In this document: piece by piece, positions 1 through 10,486 of the stretch
How positions within the stretch are numbered: the first letter of the stretch is position 1
Layout: every line of letters begins with the position of its first letter
Source of the DNA: Hirudo medicinalis
Lineage: Eukaryota; Annelida; Clitellata; Hirudinida; Hirudinidae
DNA: 11,848 nucleotides
Assembly: GCA_011800805.1 (NCBI GenBank)
Contig: MPNW01001252.1
Span: 62,627-74,474, forward strand
Reading direction: 5' to 3'
The notes under the pieces: model-generated
Told to the model about the DNA's origin: nothing
What the model saw: the letters and a program-made list of their open reading frames with translations, nothing else
Database searches by the model: none
Position numbers and translations under genes: made by a program

Positions 1-178
<178 letters not shown>

Positions 179-221
179 CCATCATTATTATGCAGCCATC
201 ACCATCCTCTAGGCAGATTCG

Positions 222-300
222 CCAGCCAATCGCATTGAAGTTGAGAAAATGAGAGGACCAATGAGAGGAGACCGGTGTCCAGCTTGCTTTAAATAGGACA
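222..300 (+). promoter_or_regulatory. Candidate promoter of the TAL-like gene (two CCAAT boxes and a TATA-like box)
   Basis: CCAAT pentamers lie at 226-230 and 258-262, and a TATA-like TTTAAATA lies at 288-295, all on the strand of the downstream bHLH gene. Further CCAAT boxes are at 519-523 and 552-556, and an inverted one (ATTGG) is at 682-686. The order and spacing fit an NF-Y plus TATA promoter with transcription starting near 315-325. That would give a 5' UTR of about 400 nt if no further 5' exon exists. This is inferred from motifs only; 296-680 is otherwise AT-rich with no coding signal. Confidence 0.35.
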
Positions 301-690
301 AGCTATTCTGAGCGAGAATTTAGCGAGCGATTTTGCAAGCGTTTTAGAAATATTGTTTGCGAAAATAATTTATAATTTACAACAACAATATTACTATTGT
401 AATAATAATTATTATGTTAATATTATGATCGTTAATGATATTATATTTCATTTCAAATATATGTTACGATAATTTTATTAACCACTCCGATGCGTCTGAT
501 GATTTTCAAATCAGCGGACCAATGATATTTTAGGGCTCGGCAACTGTCCAACCAATCAACTGCGTTCAATCCTCGGGACTTTGCAATTACTAAGGTTTTA
601 AAAAAATAATCTAAAGAATTTCACAAAAGGGGACAATATTTTTCTCTTTAGAGAGGGCTAGCAATCCTACCCTTCTTCTCGATTGGTCGA

Positions 691-708
691 ATGTCGAGCA
701 ACAGCTGA
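691..708 (+). promoter_or_regulatory. Short upstream ORF before the TAL-like start codon
   Basis: An ATG at 691 opens a five-codon frame (M-S-S-N-S) ending at TGA 706-708. It lies 19 nt before the proposed main ATG at 728 and in a different frame. It overlaps a CAGCTG E-box at 701-706. If the 5' UTR covers it, it could lower main-frame translation. Its use is not shown by the sequence. Confidence 0.35.
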
Positions 709-727
709 CGACAACAACAACGTCATA

Positions 728-1660
728 ATGCCATCAGCCAGCAACGACAAGAAACTCGACAACGACGTCAACAAGAACACCAAATCCAAGTCGAAATACA
801 ACAGCAACAGCAACAACAGCAGCAGCAGCAACAACAACAACAACAACAGCGACACTCTGCTGCAACAAAATCCATCTTTTTCAGTCAACGCCACCCTCTT
901 GTTGCGCAACGTTTTGGCCTCCTACCACCTCAACAACCCTTCGTCTTCCTCCTTCTTTCCATCTATCTCCCAATCATCATCATCATCGTCGGTCGTGGTC
1001 ACGTGCTCCTCTGGAATTTCCAAGGGTCATGACGGCAGGGGTAGCGATGGCGTCATCGGCAACACCAGCAACAGTAACTTTTTCAATCCCTTTTTGCACC
1101 ACGGCTACGCCGGCAGACCGTTTGGGCACCCCGGCTATCCGCTCTCATTTTCTCAATATTTTCTGCCCCGCTATTCAGGACAATTTTTCCCATTTAACAT
1201 ACCGTCGCACACGGATGAAGGACAGAACCCGGCCTCAGATCAAACGCCACCGGCGAAGAGCGCCACTGCGAACGGCCGCGACGAACAGCAGAGTGTCGGA
1301 GAAGTTTCAAAGACCAGCAGCTCGTCGAGAATCTTCGCCGGTGCAAGCTACGTCAGCGACTCTGACGGCAACAACATCAACGCTAAACCGCACGGCATAC
1401 CGACCCCTGCATTTCACGGTCTTATGGTGAGCGCCACGATAGAACAGAGCCACGGTAACCGCTACGGCCACAAGGGAGGAGCCGGTCTCTTTTCCCCATC
1501 CCTTGGCGGACAACTGCTACCAAAGGGCGAACATCTCACCCCACCACCTGCCCTACAGCTGTCGCTGCCGGTCGTCCCGGCGAGGCATGCCGTGGTGCAC
1601 ACGCCGAAGAAGGTCGTCAAGAGGATGTTCACCAACAGCAGGGAGAGATGGAGGCAGCAG
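728..1660 (+). CDS. TAL1: TAL-like exon 1: N-terminal region and basic DNA-binding segment
   Basis: This exon encodes 311 residues and ends at phase 0 after the RWRQQ of the basic region. The donor is CAG|GTGCCG: a good exon side, but poor at intron positions +4 to +6. If the intron were retained, translation would continue 21 codons to a stop at 1724-1726. That product would have the basic region and no helix-loop-helix. An upstream non-coding exon cannot be excluded. Confidence 0.88.
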
Positions 1661-1970
1661 GTGCCGGCCCACGTTAATATGTTTATCATTGATGCTGAAA
1701 TATTAATATTAATAATAATAATATAATAAATTATTAATAATATATTGCAGTATTAACAACAATTATAATATTGTTGTAATTGTTATTACGAATTTTCAAG
1801 ACTACAACATCGTGATGCTCTTTAGAAATAAAATACTTTCGTAATACTCGTCATGATTAAAGCTATATAATTTCAATAATTATAGTAACAGAAAATTTTA
1901 ATTATAATAATAAATATATTATAAGCATTAATTATAATTATTGTCAAGTTATTAATTTCTCGCACGAGGT

Positions 1971-2043
<73 letters not shown>

Positions 2044-3019
2044 TTAATTATATCTTAAGCATTAATTGTAATTATAATTATGATAATTAAAGTTTTTAAT
2101 TAAATTAAAAATTGAGTTTTGTGGCTCTTTATCGTTCATTTACATTATTCTATTAGTCGCTGTTGGTCATGTTAGTGATTGTCTGCCCTTTGACCTTGTT
2201 TTGAAATAAATAAAATAAAATAATTATTATAAGAATGTCAACGGAGCATTCATGGAGTTGAGGAGATTGGTGCCAACCCATCCACCTGACAAAAAACTGA
2301 GCAAGAACGAAATCCTCAGACTGGCCATCAAGTACATCAGGCTCCTCGACCGTGTCCTTGAGTTCCAGAAAACGCAAGAAGCAGAGGTCAGGGAGGTTGA
2401 GGACTCGACCGACCCAACCGACTCCGTGAGGTATCCGTGCGATAAGCAGTCTAGCTGTGGATCGCCGGGAGAAATTAACAACAACCGGAACGGCTACAAC
2501 AGCGTCTCCGGCGGCGGCAGCTACGGAGGCTACCACAAGAACAGGCAGCAGACGAGCTTCTCCGATCGCCACGGTGACGAAGTTTATCAAGGTCAGACCA
2601 AAACGAGTGCGTCAATGGTTGTTTCGAAAGATGGCGGGAAATCGCAGACGACAAGCAGGCAGAAAAATTCGAAAATAAAAAACGAATCTGTCGATAACAA
2701 CTTCATAAACAACAACAACAACAATAATAGAGGGGCAGAAAACTCATCTCAGGAGCGGAAAAGAAAGCAGATGACACGGGACACCTCGGCTTCCGGGTCG
2801 CTTTTCCAGGCTTCGGCAAGGAGCTCGCATCAGCAGCACAAAATTTCCAAACGTTCGCTAGAGGACCTGGAAGATACCAGGAGCAGATTTAACGACTCTC
2901 CTGCCGCCAGTTCGCCTGGGTCGAGTTTCTACGACGGCGACAGCTACGACGACGACGAAGACGAGGAAGATGATGATGATGATTTCGAAGAAACATGGAT
3001 TAGCAGAGCTGGTGGATGA
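728..3019 (+). CDS. TAL1: TAL1/SCL-family bHLH transcription factor (exons 728-1660 and 2234-3019)
   Basis: Joining 728-1660 to 2234-3019 gives a 572-residue protein. The bHLH spans about residues 294-357: basic part [13 protein letters not shown] (299-311), helix 1 from [14 protein letters not shown], loop [11 protein letters not shown], helix 2 [19 protein letters not shown]. The RERWRQQNVNGAF and [18 protein letters not shown] blocks are hallmarks of the TAL1/TAL2/LYL1 family (Drosophila relative HLH3B), which binds E-boxes with E-proteins in blood, endothelial and neural cells. Outside the domain the protein is low complexity: an Asn/Ser run near residues 25-41, a Ser run near 80-88, an Asn run in exon 2, and an Asp/Glu tail over the last 24 residues. 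The frame is open further upstream to TAG 659-661, but 728 is the first in-frame ATG (-3 is A). Family membership is firm. Orthology to TAL1 rather than its paralogues is not separable, and invertebrates usually have one member. Confidence 0.93.
1661..2233 (+). other. Intron splitting the bHLH domain of the TAL-like gene
   Basis: The 573-bp AT-rich intron lies between codons RQQ and NVN, phase 0. The acceptor is TTATTATAAG|AATGTC and is preceded by A-rich sequence rather than a pyrimidine tract. Splicing exactly here restores the uninterrupted family motif RWRQQNVNGAF, which is strong evidence for the junction. The intron holds an ATA array (about 1972-2043) and a hairpin with 8-bp arms (1756-1763 and 1770-1777). 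No gene is seen in it. Confidence 0.9.
1972..2043. repeat. (ATA)n microsatellite in the TAL intron
   Basis: About 24 uninterrupted ATA units. The array is bracketed by two similar stretches, AAGCATTAATTATAATTA near 1923 and AAGCATTAATTGTAATTA near 2057, which look like a duplication flanking the array. Confidence 0.95.
2234..3019 (+). CDS. TAL1: TAL-like exon 2: helix-loop-helix and C-terminal region
   Basis: This exon encodes 261 residues and a TGA stop (3017-3019). It begins NVNGAF and carries helix 1, loop and helix 2 (residues 312-357). A Ser/Asn/Lys-rich tail of about 215 residues follows, with an Asn run (about 2698-2733) and a terminal acidic run (2945-2990). The Ser-Pro-Gly-Ser segment before the acidic run loosely recalls the Ser/Pro-rich tail of vertebrate TAL1, but I would not call it homologous. 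The acidic run is mixed GAC/GAT/GAG/GAA, so it is not a pure microsatellite. Confidence 0.92.
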   Translation, partial: NVNGAFMELRRLVPTHPPDKKLSKNEILRLAIKYIRLLDRVLEFQKTQEAEVREVEDSTDPTDSVRYPCDKQSSCGSPGEINNNRNGYNSVSGGGSYGGYHKNRQQTSFSDRHGDEVYQGQTKTSASMVVSKDGGKSQTTSRQKNSKIKNESVDNNFINNNNNNNRGAENSSQERKRKQMTRDTSASGSLFQASARSSHQQHKISKRSLEDLEDTRSRFNDSPAASSPGSSFYDGDSYDDDEDEEDDDDDFEETWISRAGG

Positions 3020-3174
3020 TGAATACTACGTATATTTTTTCATAAAAATTGAATATTGGCGGCAGAGAGGATGGATAGCTAATTAGCATAACCGATGAAT
3101 ATTCATTAGATCCTGCTTTTCCAGTGAGCAATTGTTTAACGGTGACAAAATCAATGAGCCTTCGCTCGTCATTC

Positions 3175-3562
3175 GCCACCGGGCGATTAAATTGGAAATT
3201 AAAAAAAAAAAACCCTTACACCTGGCGATTGAATTGAAATTTTAAAAATATAATTGCCACCTGGCGATTGAATTGAAAACCGAAAAGGTTTAATTGATTC
3301 TATTTTCAAATTGTTGGACGACTCACCACTTTGACGACGATATGAATTATTACAAATATTGAAAACATCGCCACGCAAAATATTATAAATACATTATAAT
3401 TAAGCATGTTTCATAATTATAATGTGGTAATTACTATGAAATAATAGCGATGATGATGATTCCTCAAAAGAAGCAATAACCACCGAAAAATAATTTAACT
3501 TAAACTTAATCGATGCTTTGAATCTTCGCCTGTCGCCTCCCCCCCTGGCGATTAAATTAATT
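3175..3562. repeat. Four dispersed copies of a GGCGATTRAATT element
   Basis: Copies start near 3175, 3218, 3256 and 3539. They share the core GGCGATTRAATT with a CCACC or CCCCC lead. Copies two and three are nearly identical over about 20 bp and begin with the E-box CACCTG (3219-3224 and 3258-3263). The first three sit 43 and 38 bp apart; the fourth is about 280 bp on. They lie just after the stop codon of an E-box-binding factor gene, in its likely 3' UTR. Confidence 0.75.
3391..3425. repeat. Perfect 12-bp inverted repeat (hairpin)
   Basis: ACATTATAATTA (3391-3402) is followed, after an 11-nt gap, by its exact reverse complement (3414-3425). It would form an AT-rich stem in a transcript of either strand. 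Its position between two convergent genes suits a 3'-end element, but AT-rich DNA yields such palindromes by chance fairly often. Confidence 0.6.
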
Positions 3563-3916
3563 CTTTAAATTGTTTTTTCCAAGCCATTCCACAGATGGCA
3601 GAACATATGAATGTATTTAAGGTACTCCCTGGGACCATAACAAATGTATCTCTGTTAGGCATAATAATAATAATTATAATTATAATAACAACAACAATAA
3701 TAATAACAGTAATAATGATGATATCAAGGAACATAATCGCTCCATCAATCAAAGTCAACTGTCAGCTGCACAAATATGCTGATAAGTTAAAATAAACAAA
3801 CATAAGATATTCACGAGACAACACAAACAATTCATGGTCCTATCGAATGTCAATGATCGCCAAATATGCATCTTAAAGATAATCAGCATAATCGTCCGCC
3901 ATTCAAATCTATTTGG

Positions 3917-4034
3917 CTAGTCGGAAATGTCGGAGGCCTGCAAGATCTTGTTTATGTCGACCGGATTCTGCAAGGAGGCGGAGTCTATTCTACCCTGACA
4001 CATTGGGCAACAGCTCTCCTCCAGTTTCAAGAAG
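3917..4034 (-). CDS. WDR19: WDR19 terminal exon, last cysteine pair and stop
   Basis: The acceptor is TTCCAG|C. The exon completes a split codon (TG+C), then encodes [20 protein letters not shown] and a short tail ending ILQASDISD with TAG at 3917-3919. CPMC is the last of the paired cysteines in the family's C-terminal zinc-finger-like module. Confidence 0.9.
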
Positions 4035-6367
4035 CTGGAATAATTATAATCATCAACGATGGTAATCATTAAACGACAATCAAATGTTCCACTAATTCAA
4101 GCAAACTCTTACAAATGTAAACATCAGTTTAGATATTGTCATCAGACCACGAAAGATCATAACTTTACTGGTCGTTTAAATCATTAAGATCATAATTTAA
4201 CAAATTCTAATCGGTAATTGTTATCCAACCAAAAATAGCCAACCGATAACCGACCAAAGAATCTCTTCGATGATGGCGGGAAACTGACAGTTCGGGCAGA
4301 CGGACGTTTTGCCTTTGACTACGTGCTTTCCCTGTTCCATGCATATTCGTCGAGTTAATCAGAAAAATAAATTACATTCCCAAGCAATCATCAACCATCA
4401 ACCTGTCAGGGTTAAGGGTCAGGGGTTTGGTGAAAAAACAATAACAAACAATAAAAATTTAAACTTTGAACTTTCAATTAACAAATACTTGTCATAATTG
4501 CTCGTTTTCATTTATTTAATAAAATGTTATCTCTAATAAAACTGACCGAAGCTATGCAAAAAGGTATGTTGTTCTTGCATCCGGGACAGGACAGCTCCGT
4601 GTCCGACAAATTGAAACCACAAAATGGACACGGCGACAAATCCTCGTCCAGTTCCGTCTTTTCTGGTTTCCTGTTTAAAATCAAACTGTCAATCAATCCT
4701 GTTTTAAAAACAATCATACGCAATTTAACATTTCAATTGAAAGATAAAATCGGTCAATCAATCCAATGACGGATCAATCTGACCTGACGATCGTTTCGAC
4801 CCTCTTCCTGTACTTGTCGTCGATCTTGTCCCTAAACTCTGGCTTCATGAGCATGGCAGCATAGTTGAAGGCCGACCTCTTGAGGCCCGACCTGTGGCAT
4901 TCGATGACGGTCGTCGTCAGAATCGGAACCATGTCTGAAATTGGAGGTGCATTCACGTACTCTTGCCCGAGTATCGATTGTTTGTTTAAAGGTTTTAGTG
5001 AACGATGCAGATTAAGCTCTAAACTAAGCGCTCTCTCTTCATTGACGCTCGTCATCGTGAAATAATTATTTTTATTATTCCATTCCATCACAAAATCATC
5101 AGGAAAGACCAGTCTAATTTATAATCTGACCCAATCTCCAACCTAAAGAGCCCAAAAAAAGATCTAAAGTGAGCCAAACAGAAGTAGTCTAACTAACGAG
5201 AGGAGAACTTGGAGATGTTGTTGGCAACCCTGATGAGGAGCCTGGCTGCCTTCAGATGCTCCCCCAACTTTATTTGGATCTGAGAAATCGTCGCGTCGGA
5301 CTTAAATTCAATCTTGCTGACAAATGTTAAGCAAGTTGGCAAAATGAGGGATGAATTCCAGCACGAGATGGTAAAAACCAATGGTCGTCAAGCTTGGTAT
5401 TCGAAACCCAGCTTGCACCGCCAGGCCAGGGAGGGCCCCTGGGAAGCGGCGCTACCTAAACGATCGGAGAAATACAACTCTTTCGTCACCTTGACAAGGG
5501 TGTAGCTGTGGAGGACGGTCAGGTTGTAGTACATTTCCGAAGGGACCTTCAACCTGCTCTTCTTCAACTGCATGCACATCTCAAACATCATGCCATGGGC
5601 GATCTTGTAGTTACCTGAGCTCGTCAAAGTACTCACAATTGATTAATTGGTTGGTTGGTTGATTGATTTGATTGAAACGCAATTGTGGACTTAGTGTGAA
5701 AATTACTTCAATATTTAGTATGTTATTAGCATCATTGTTGGTATTATTTATATGTCACAGAATTATCAATGATTGCAATAATCATCATCATCACATCATC
5801 ACCATCATCATCACTACCACTATCACGTCACGGGCACCTGCATTCTGCTCCTCCCTGGCAATGATGATTGCTATGCTGGCCGCCTCCTCGTACTTCTTAA
5901 GGACCATGTACAACTTGAAGAGGTACTTGGGGTCCTGCAATCGACGAAGAACAAAATCAACCGTTTCAACCGATCGCACGTTCAATCGACCGTCGGCATC
6001 CGAAACGGACGTCACGACACGCAGAAGGAGTCGTAAGCCCATCGAACCTTGGGGTTGCCGTCCCGGTCCCCCATGAGGTGGTCGACCAACTGCTTGATGA
6101 GTTTGTGGTCGTTGGCCTGACCCACCACGTCGACCGCCAAACCGATGGAATCGGGGTTGTCGGCGTTGCTTGGGTCGAGCAGGTGGTTGATGGCCTAAAA
6201 AGAGTCGACCATCTGTTATTATTATTATTATTATTATTGTTGTTGTTGTTATTGTTGTTGTTATTTTAATTGACATCATGCAATTGTTGTTACTACAGTG
6301 GAGTACAATATGATAATGTCATACATTATGTAATAACTTAACTTAATAATAATAATAATACTCATGC

Positions 6368-6451
<84 letters not shown>

Positions 6452-6771
6452 GATAATAACAACAATAATAATAATAATAATAAAAATAACAATAACAGTA
6501 ATAACAACAACAATAATAATAATAATAACAATAATAATACTAACGACAATGAATCACCAATGCAATATTAACGAATAAACAATAATAATTCAGTTAACAA
6601 CTGAATGGTTATCGACCAATGAGAGCAGTGACCACCTTGTTGAACGAGCCACAGAGAAAGTGGAACTTTCCAGCAAGGTGGTGGTTCCTTGTGCTCTCAA
6701 AGTGGAGGGCAATGCTCCTGTAGTCTTCGGGGGTGGCGTCGTTGCCTTGACGATCGTTTAATTATTTTTTC

Positions 6772-6804
<33 letters not shown>

Positions 6805-8064
6805 GTTGTTGTTATGGTTACTATTAATTTTGTTGCTAATCTTATTAATGTTGTTGTTATTGCTATTATTATTATTATTATTACCATCATCATCATCATC
6901 ATTATTATTATTATTATTAATATCATCATCATCATTATCGTTGTTATTATTATTATTATTATCATCATTATTATCAACATCATCATCATCATCACTGTTG
7001 TTATTATTACTATTATTATTTATTATTATTATTATCACCATCATCATCATCATCAACTTCTATTTCCGTTCTATCAAATTTAAGTTCCGTCACATTTCTC
7101 TCCCGTTACATCCTGTTAATTAATCAAGGCATCGATAATTATAAATCGGGGGGAGGCGTCCAACCGACCGACCGACCGACCCACCTATGATGTCCGCGTA
7201 CTTCTCCATGTGTCCGTGCTTCTCGGCCAAGCGGAAGGCTTCGTCGTTGCACTTGGACAGCACGAGGAATTGGATGGCTGACGAATAATCTTGCAGGGAC
7301 TCAAAAAACCTTGTAAACAAAGTTCAAAGTTCAAAGTTCGTCACTTATCCATGGACTGGCTCGTTGCAATTTCATCGTTACCTGGCCACCATCTTGGCCC
7401 CCTCTAAGGAGTTTGTCATTCGAACGATTCGGGCGGCCTCGTCGGGGTTCTTGAGGTGCTCGAGATTTATTCTGGAAAGTAGGGGCATCTGATCAGTCTT
7501 TCATTCATCCACTCACTCAGTCAATCATTCACTCACTCACTCATTCACCTGCTCCCTCTCTCAATCATTCACTCGATGATTCATTCATTCACTCACTCAT
7601 TCACCTGCTCCCTCACTCAATCATTCGCTCACTGATTCGCTCACCTGCTTCCTCAATCAATCATTCAATCAATCGATGATTGATTCACTCATTCACTCAC
7701 TGATTCACCTGCTCCTCACTCAATCACTCACTCATTCACTCCCTCACCTGATCACACTCTCCCAATCTTTAGCCCCCTCGTAGGCTTTGGCAGCCTCCTT
7801 GTAGTTGCCACCGGCCTCTTTGGCCTTGGCATACTGAGCGTGGATCTTGGGTGATGACACCTTGGGCAGCAGTTCACCCACTTTGGCCCTGGGGAGATGA
7901 AATCGATGGGACAATTTATAAGGATTCAATTTATTTTTAAATGATAAATTAAAATATTAAGCATGCTTGGCACCAGTTCTTGGACTTGATGTAAGCGCCT
8001 GCTGCTTTGTCGTAAAATCCCGCCTTTTCGTACAGAGTCCCTGCTTCTTGGTATTGCTGAATGA

Positions 8065-8102
<38 letters not shown>

Positions 8103-8132
8103 TAATAATAATAATAATAATAACAATAACAT

Positions 8133-8163
<31 letters not shown>

Positions 8164-9732
8164 TAATAATAGCAATAAAAATATTAATAATAACAACAGT
8201 AATAGTCTACATGATTGTTTACAAATATATAATTCTTATTCTTTTTAAAAGTTCCATCTCCTAAAAATTTAATTCCCCAAATGAACCACGACACGACATC
8301 GCATCCTCCCGTCCGGGTCGAACCTTCATGTTCTCCAGTATGGTGGCACAGTCCTTCTTGGCGGTCTTGGACGGCAGTTTCAGAGCCAGATTAACGCCCC
8401 TGCGAGCAAAAAAAGGAAGCCGATGTAAAGAGGTCACCAAATATTAACGACGGAATAATCAATTATTAATTGAAAGAGTAATTTATCTAATTAATAAAAA
8501 TAATAAGCACGTCAATACCTCCAGCACATCAGCTCCACCGTAATAAATTTATGACAGCAGGAAAAAAAAACCGGCCGACCTTCTAATGTCTCCGTTCCTC
8601 AAGGACATTCTGGCGACCCCCGAGGCGCAGGCCTCGTCGTGCTCCCTGAATCCGGGGTCCCTGGTCACGCCCTGCTCGTAGTGCCTCAGGGAATTGTTGT
8701 ACTCCCCGATGAACTCCAACTGCTGGGCGTACTCTCTCGAGATGAAGGGTATCTCGGACTCGGACAACTTCCTCGCCAGCTGGAGGGCCTGATCCCAGTG
8801 CATGAGGTCGCGTCTCATCTGCGGAGCATTGGCCGACCGGTTTAGAGGGACCGATTGAATCAATCAAGAACTCGCCGATCAATCGATTAATCTAGATAGC
8901 AAGTCCATCGCTATGGCAACCTCAAGGGCAGCTGTGGGCTTGCAGGAGTCGAGGAAGGATGTCTGAGCCTCGTCGAAGTCCCCGGCCAGGAGGGACAAGT
9001 GGCCGCACAACAGGTTCTTGTCCTCAATCAGCTGGATAATTAATTATAATGATAATAACAATAAAAATAACAACAGTAATAATAATAATAATAATAATAA
9101 AAACATTAGTAATAACAATAATAATGACGATAATAATTATTATAATAATAGCAATAACAATAATAACAATTGTAATTGTAATAATAACAATAATAATTAT
9201 AACAATAAAAATAATAATTATAATTATAATTATAATAATAATTACAATAACAATAATAATAATTGTTCATTTATATGGCGCTTAAGCATTGCGTCGGAGG
9301 TGCCTCGATTCCCCGTTTAATGTCATCTTGAACAGACGGGTCGTCAAAGACGCTAGTCGTGACAATTCCAAGTGCAATGTAACGGCCACCCACCAGGAGA
9401 TCTTGAAGTGACATCACCATCCCCACATCTCCAAGGCCCCTGTAGGCTTTCATGGCTACGAATTGTGAGGGAGTCATCGTAATTAACGTCCGATCAACAT
9501 AATTTATGCCGTGCAATGCAACCTGATTCGATGTCCAACGACAGGACGGCCCTCCTGCCGAGCTCCTCCCAGTTCTTATTAATATTCATTAGCTCGCACA
9601 GGCGATATGCTTCATTTAGTCTGTAAATGAACAATAAATTGAATTCAGTTGATTTTATGCTTCGAATAATTAATCGATCTCGAGTGACGATCGGCCTCAA
9701 TTGATGGATGTGATTAAAACTTAATTGAGATA

Positions 9733-9765
<33 letters not shown>

Positions 9766-9845
9766 ACAATAATAATATTAAAAATAATAATAATAATAAT
9801 ACCAATAATAATAATATTAATAATAATAATGATAATAATAATAGC

Positions 9846-9899
<54 letters not shown>

Positions 9900-10098
9900 A
9901 TAATAAGGTATCGATAATTATGAATTACAGTGACATTCAAGCATCAGTTTGAAATTGGAGGAGAGTGTAAAGACCGNATTGACTCCTTAATTAACAACAA
10001 TTATTTGAGGCCAATTAAACGACTAATGCGGAACTAGCACAAACTAACGCTTCGTGATCATCTTTGCATGTTGTGCAAATAATTATTATTATTATTAC

Positions 10099-10134
<36 letters not shown>

Positions 10135-10345
10135 GCGTTGCGCAATCGTCCATGGTTTCCATGGCAACATGCCACCAAACCTTTGGTCGAGTCTCGCAGA
10201 TAGCAGTAGGTCGAAATCTTCTCAGCGTCGTAAACGACGAAGATGTTCTGGAAACATTAATTAATGAAAATATTAGTAATAATGATAATATCAATAATAA
10301 TAAGAACCACAGTAATAATTATAATGTAATAATAATAATAATAGC

Positions 10346-10382
<37 letters not shown>

Positions 10383-10419
10383 GTAATAATAATAATGATA
10401 ACAATAATAACAACAACCC

Positions 10420-10486
<67 letters not shown>

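Larger units (their letters stand above)
3020..3916. other. Convergent intergenic spacer between the TAL-like gene and WDR19
   Basis: This roughly 900-bp AT-rich stretch lies tail-to-tail between two genes and should contain both 3' UTRs. No conserved coding is seen; short open frames around 3595-3795 come from AAT/AAC repeats (3660-3720). A + strand AATAAA lies at 3791-3796, far from the TAL stop, and several ATTAAA variants are nearer. I cannot choose a cleavage site for either gene. Short repeats and a hairpin are listed separately. Confidence 0.7.
9621..10180 (-). other. Anomalous WDR19 intron interval with lone N; expected coding segment not found
   Basis: The interval holds an AAT array (about 9729-9905), an ambiguous base N at 9977 and an ATT array (10081-10134). 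The family carries about 60-70 residues here, between the end of the second propeller and the first helical repeat. I find none in any - strand frame. Junction phases on the two sides (1 and 2) cannot be joined directly. Confidence 0.8.

Noticed and set aside
683..727. Extended N-terminus of the TAL-like protein beginning at 683
   Set aside because: Codon 683 is TTG, not ATG. The first in-frame ATG is 728, and the extra 15 residues have no family support.
3595..3795. Small + strand ORF in the convergent spacer
   Set aside because: Half of it is Ile/Thr from AAT/AAC repeats and the rest has no recognisable similarity. Most likely non-coding.
4405..4435. GGGTTAAGGGTCAGGGG stretch, telomere-like
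   Set aside because: Units are not regular and there are only about three G-runs inside a small intron; no tandem telomeric repeat.
6344..7123. Long poly-Leu, poly-Ile and poly-Asn open frames in this region and in the other arrays
   Set aside because: They are translations of AAT/ATT/ATC microsatellites, open in several frames at once, with no non-repeat coding content.
9660..9720. - strand peptide containing QLRPIV, resembling the family's ELRPML just before the first helical repeat
   Set aside because: Only three or four residues match, no donor of the required phase 2 follows, and the surrounding frame has no further similarity. Likely chance, though it is the only hint of the missing segment.
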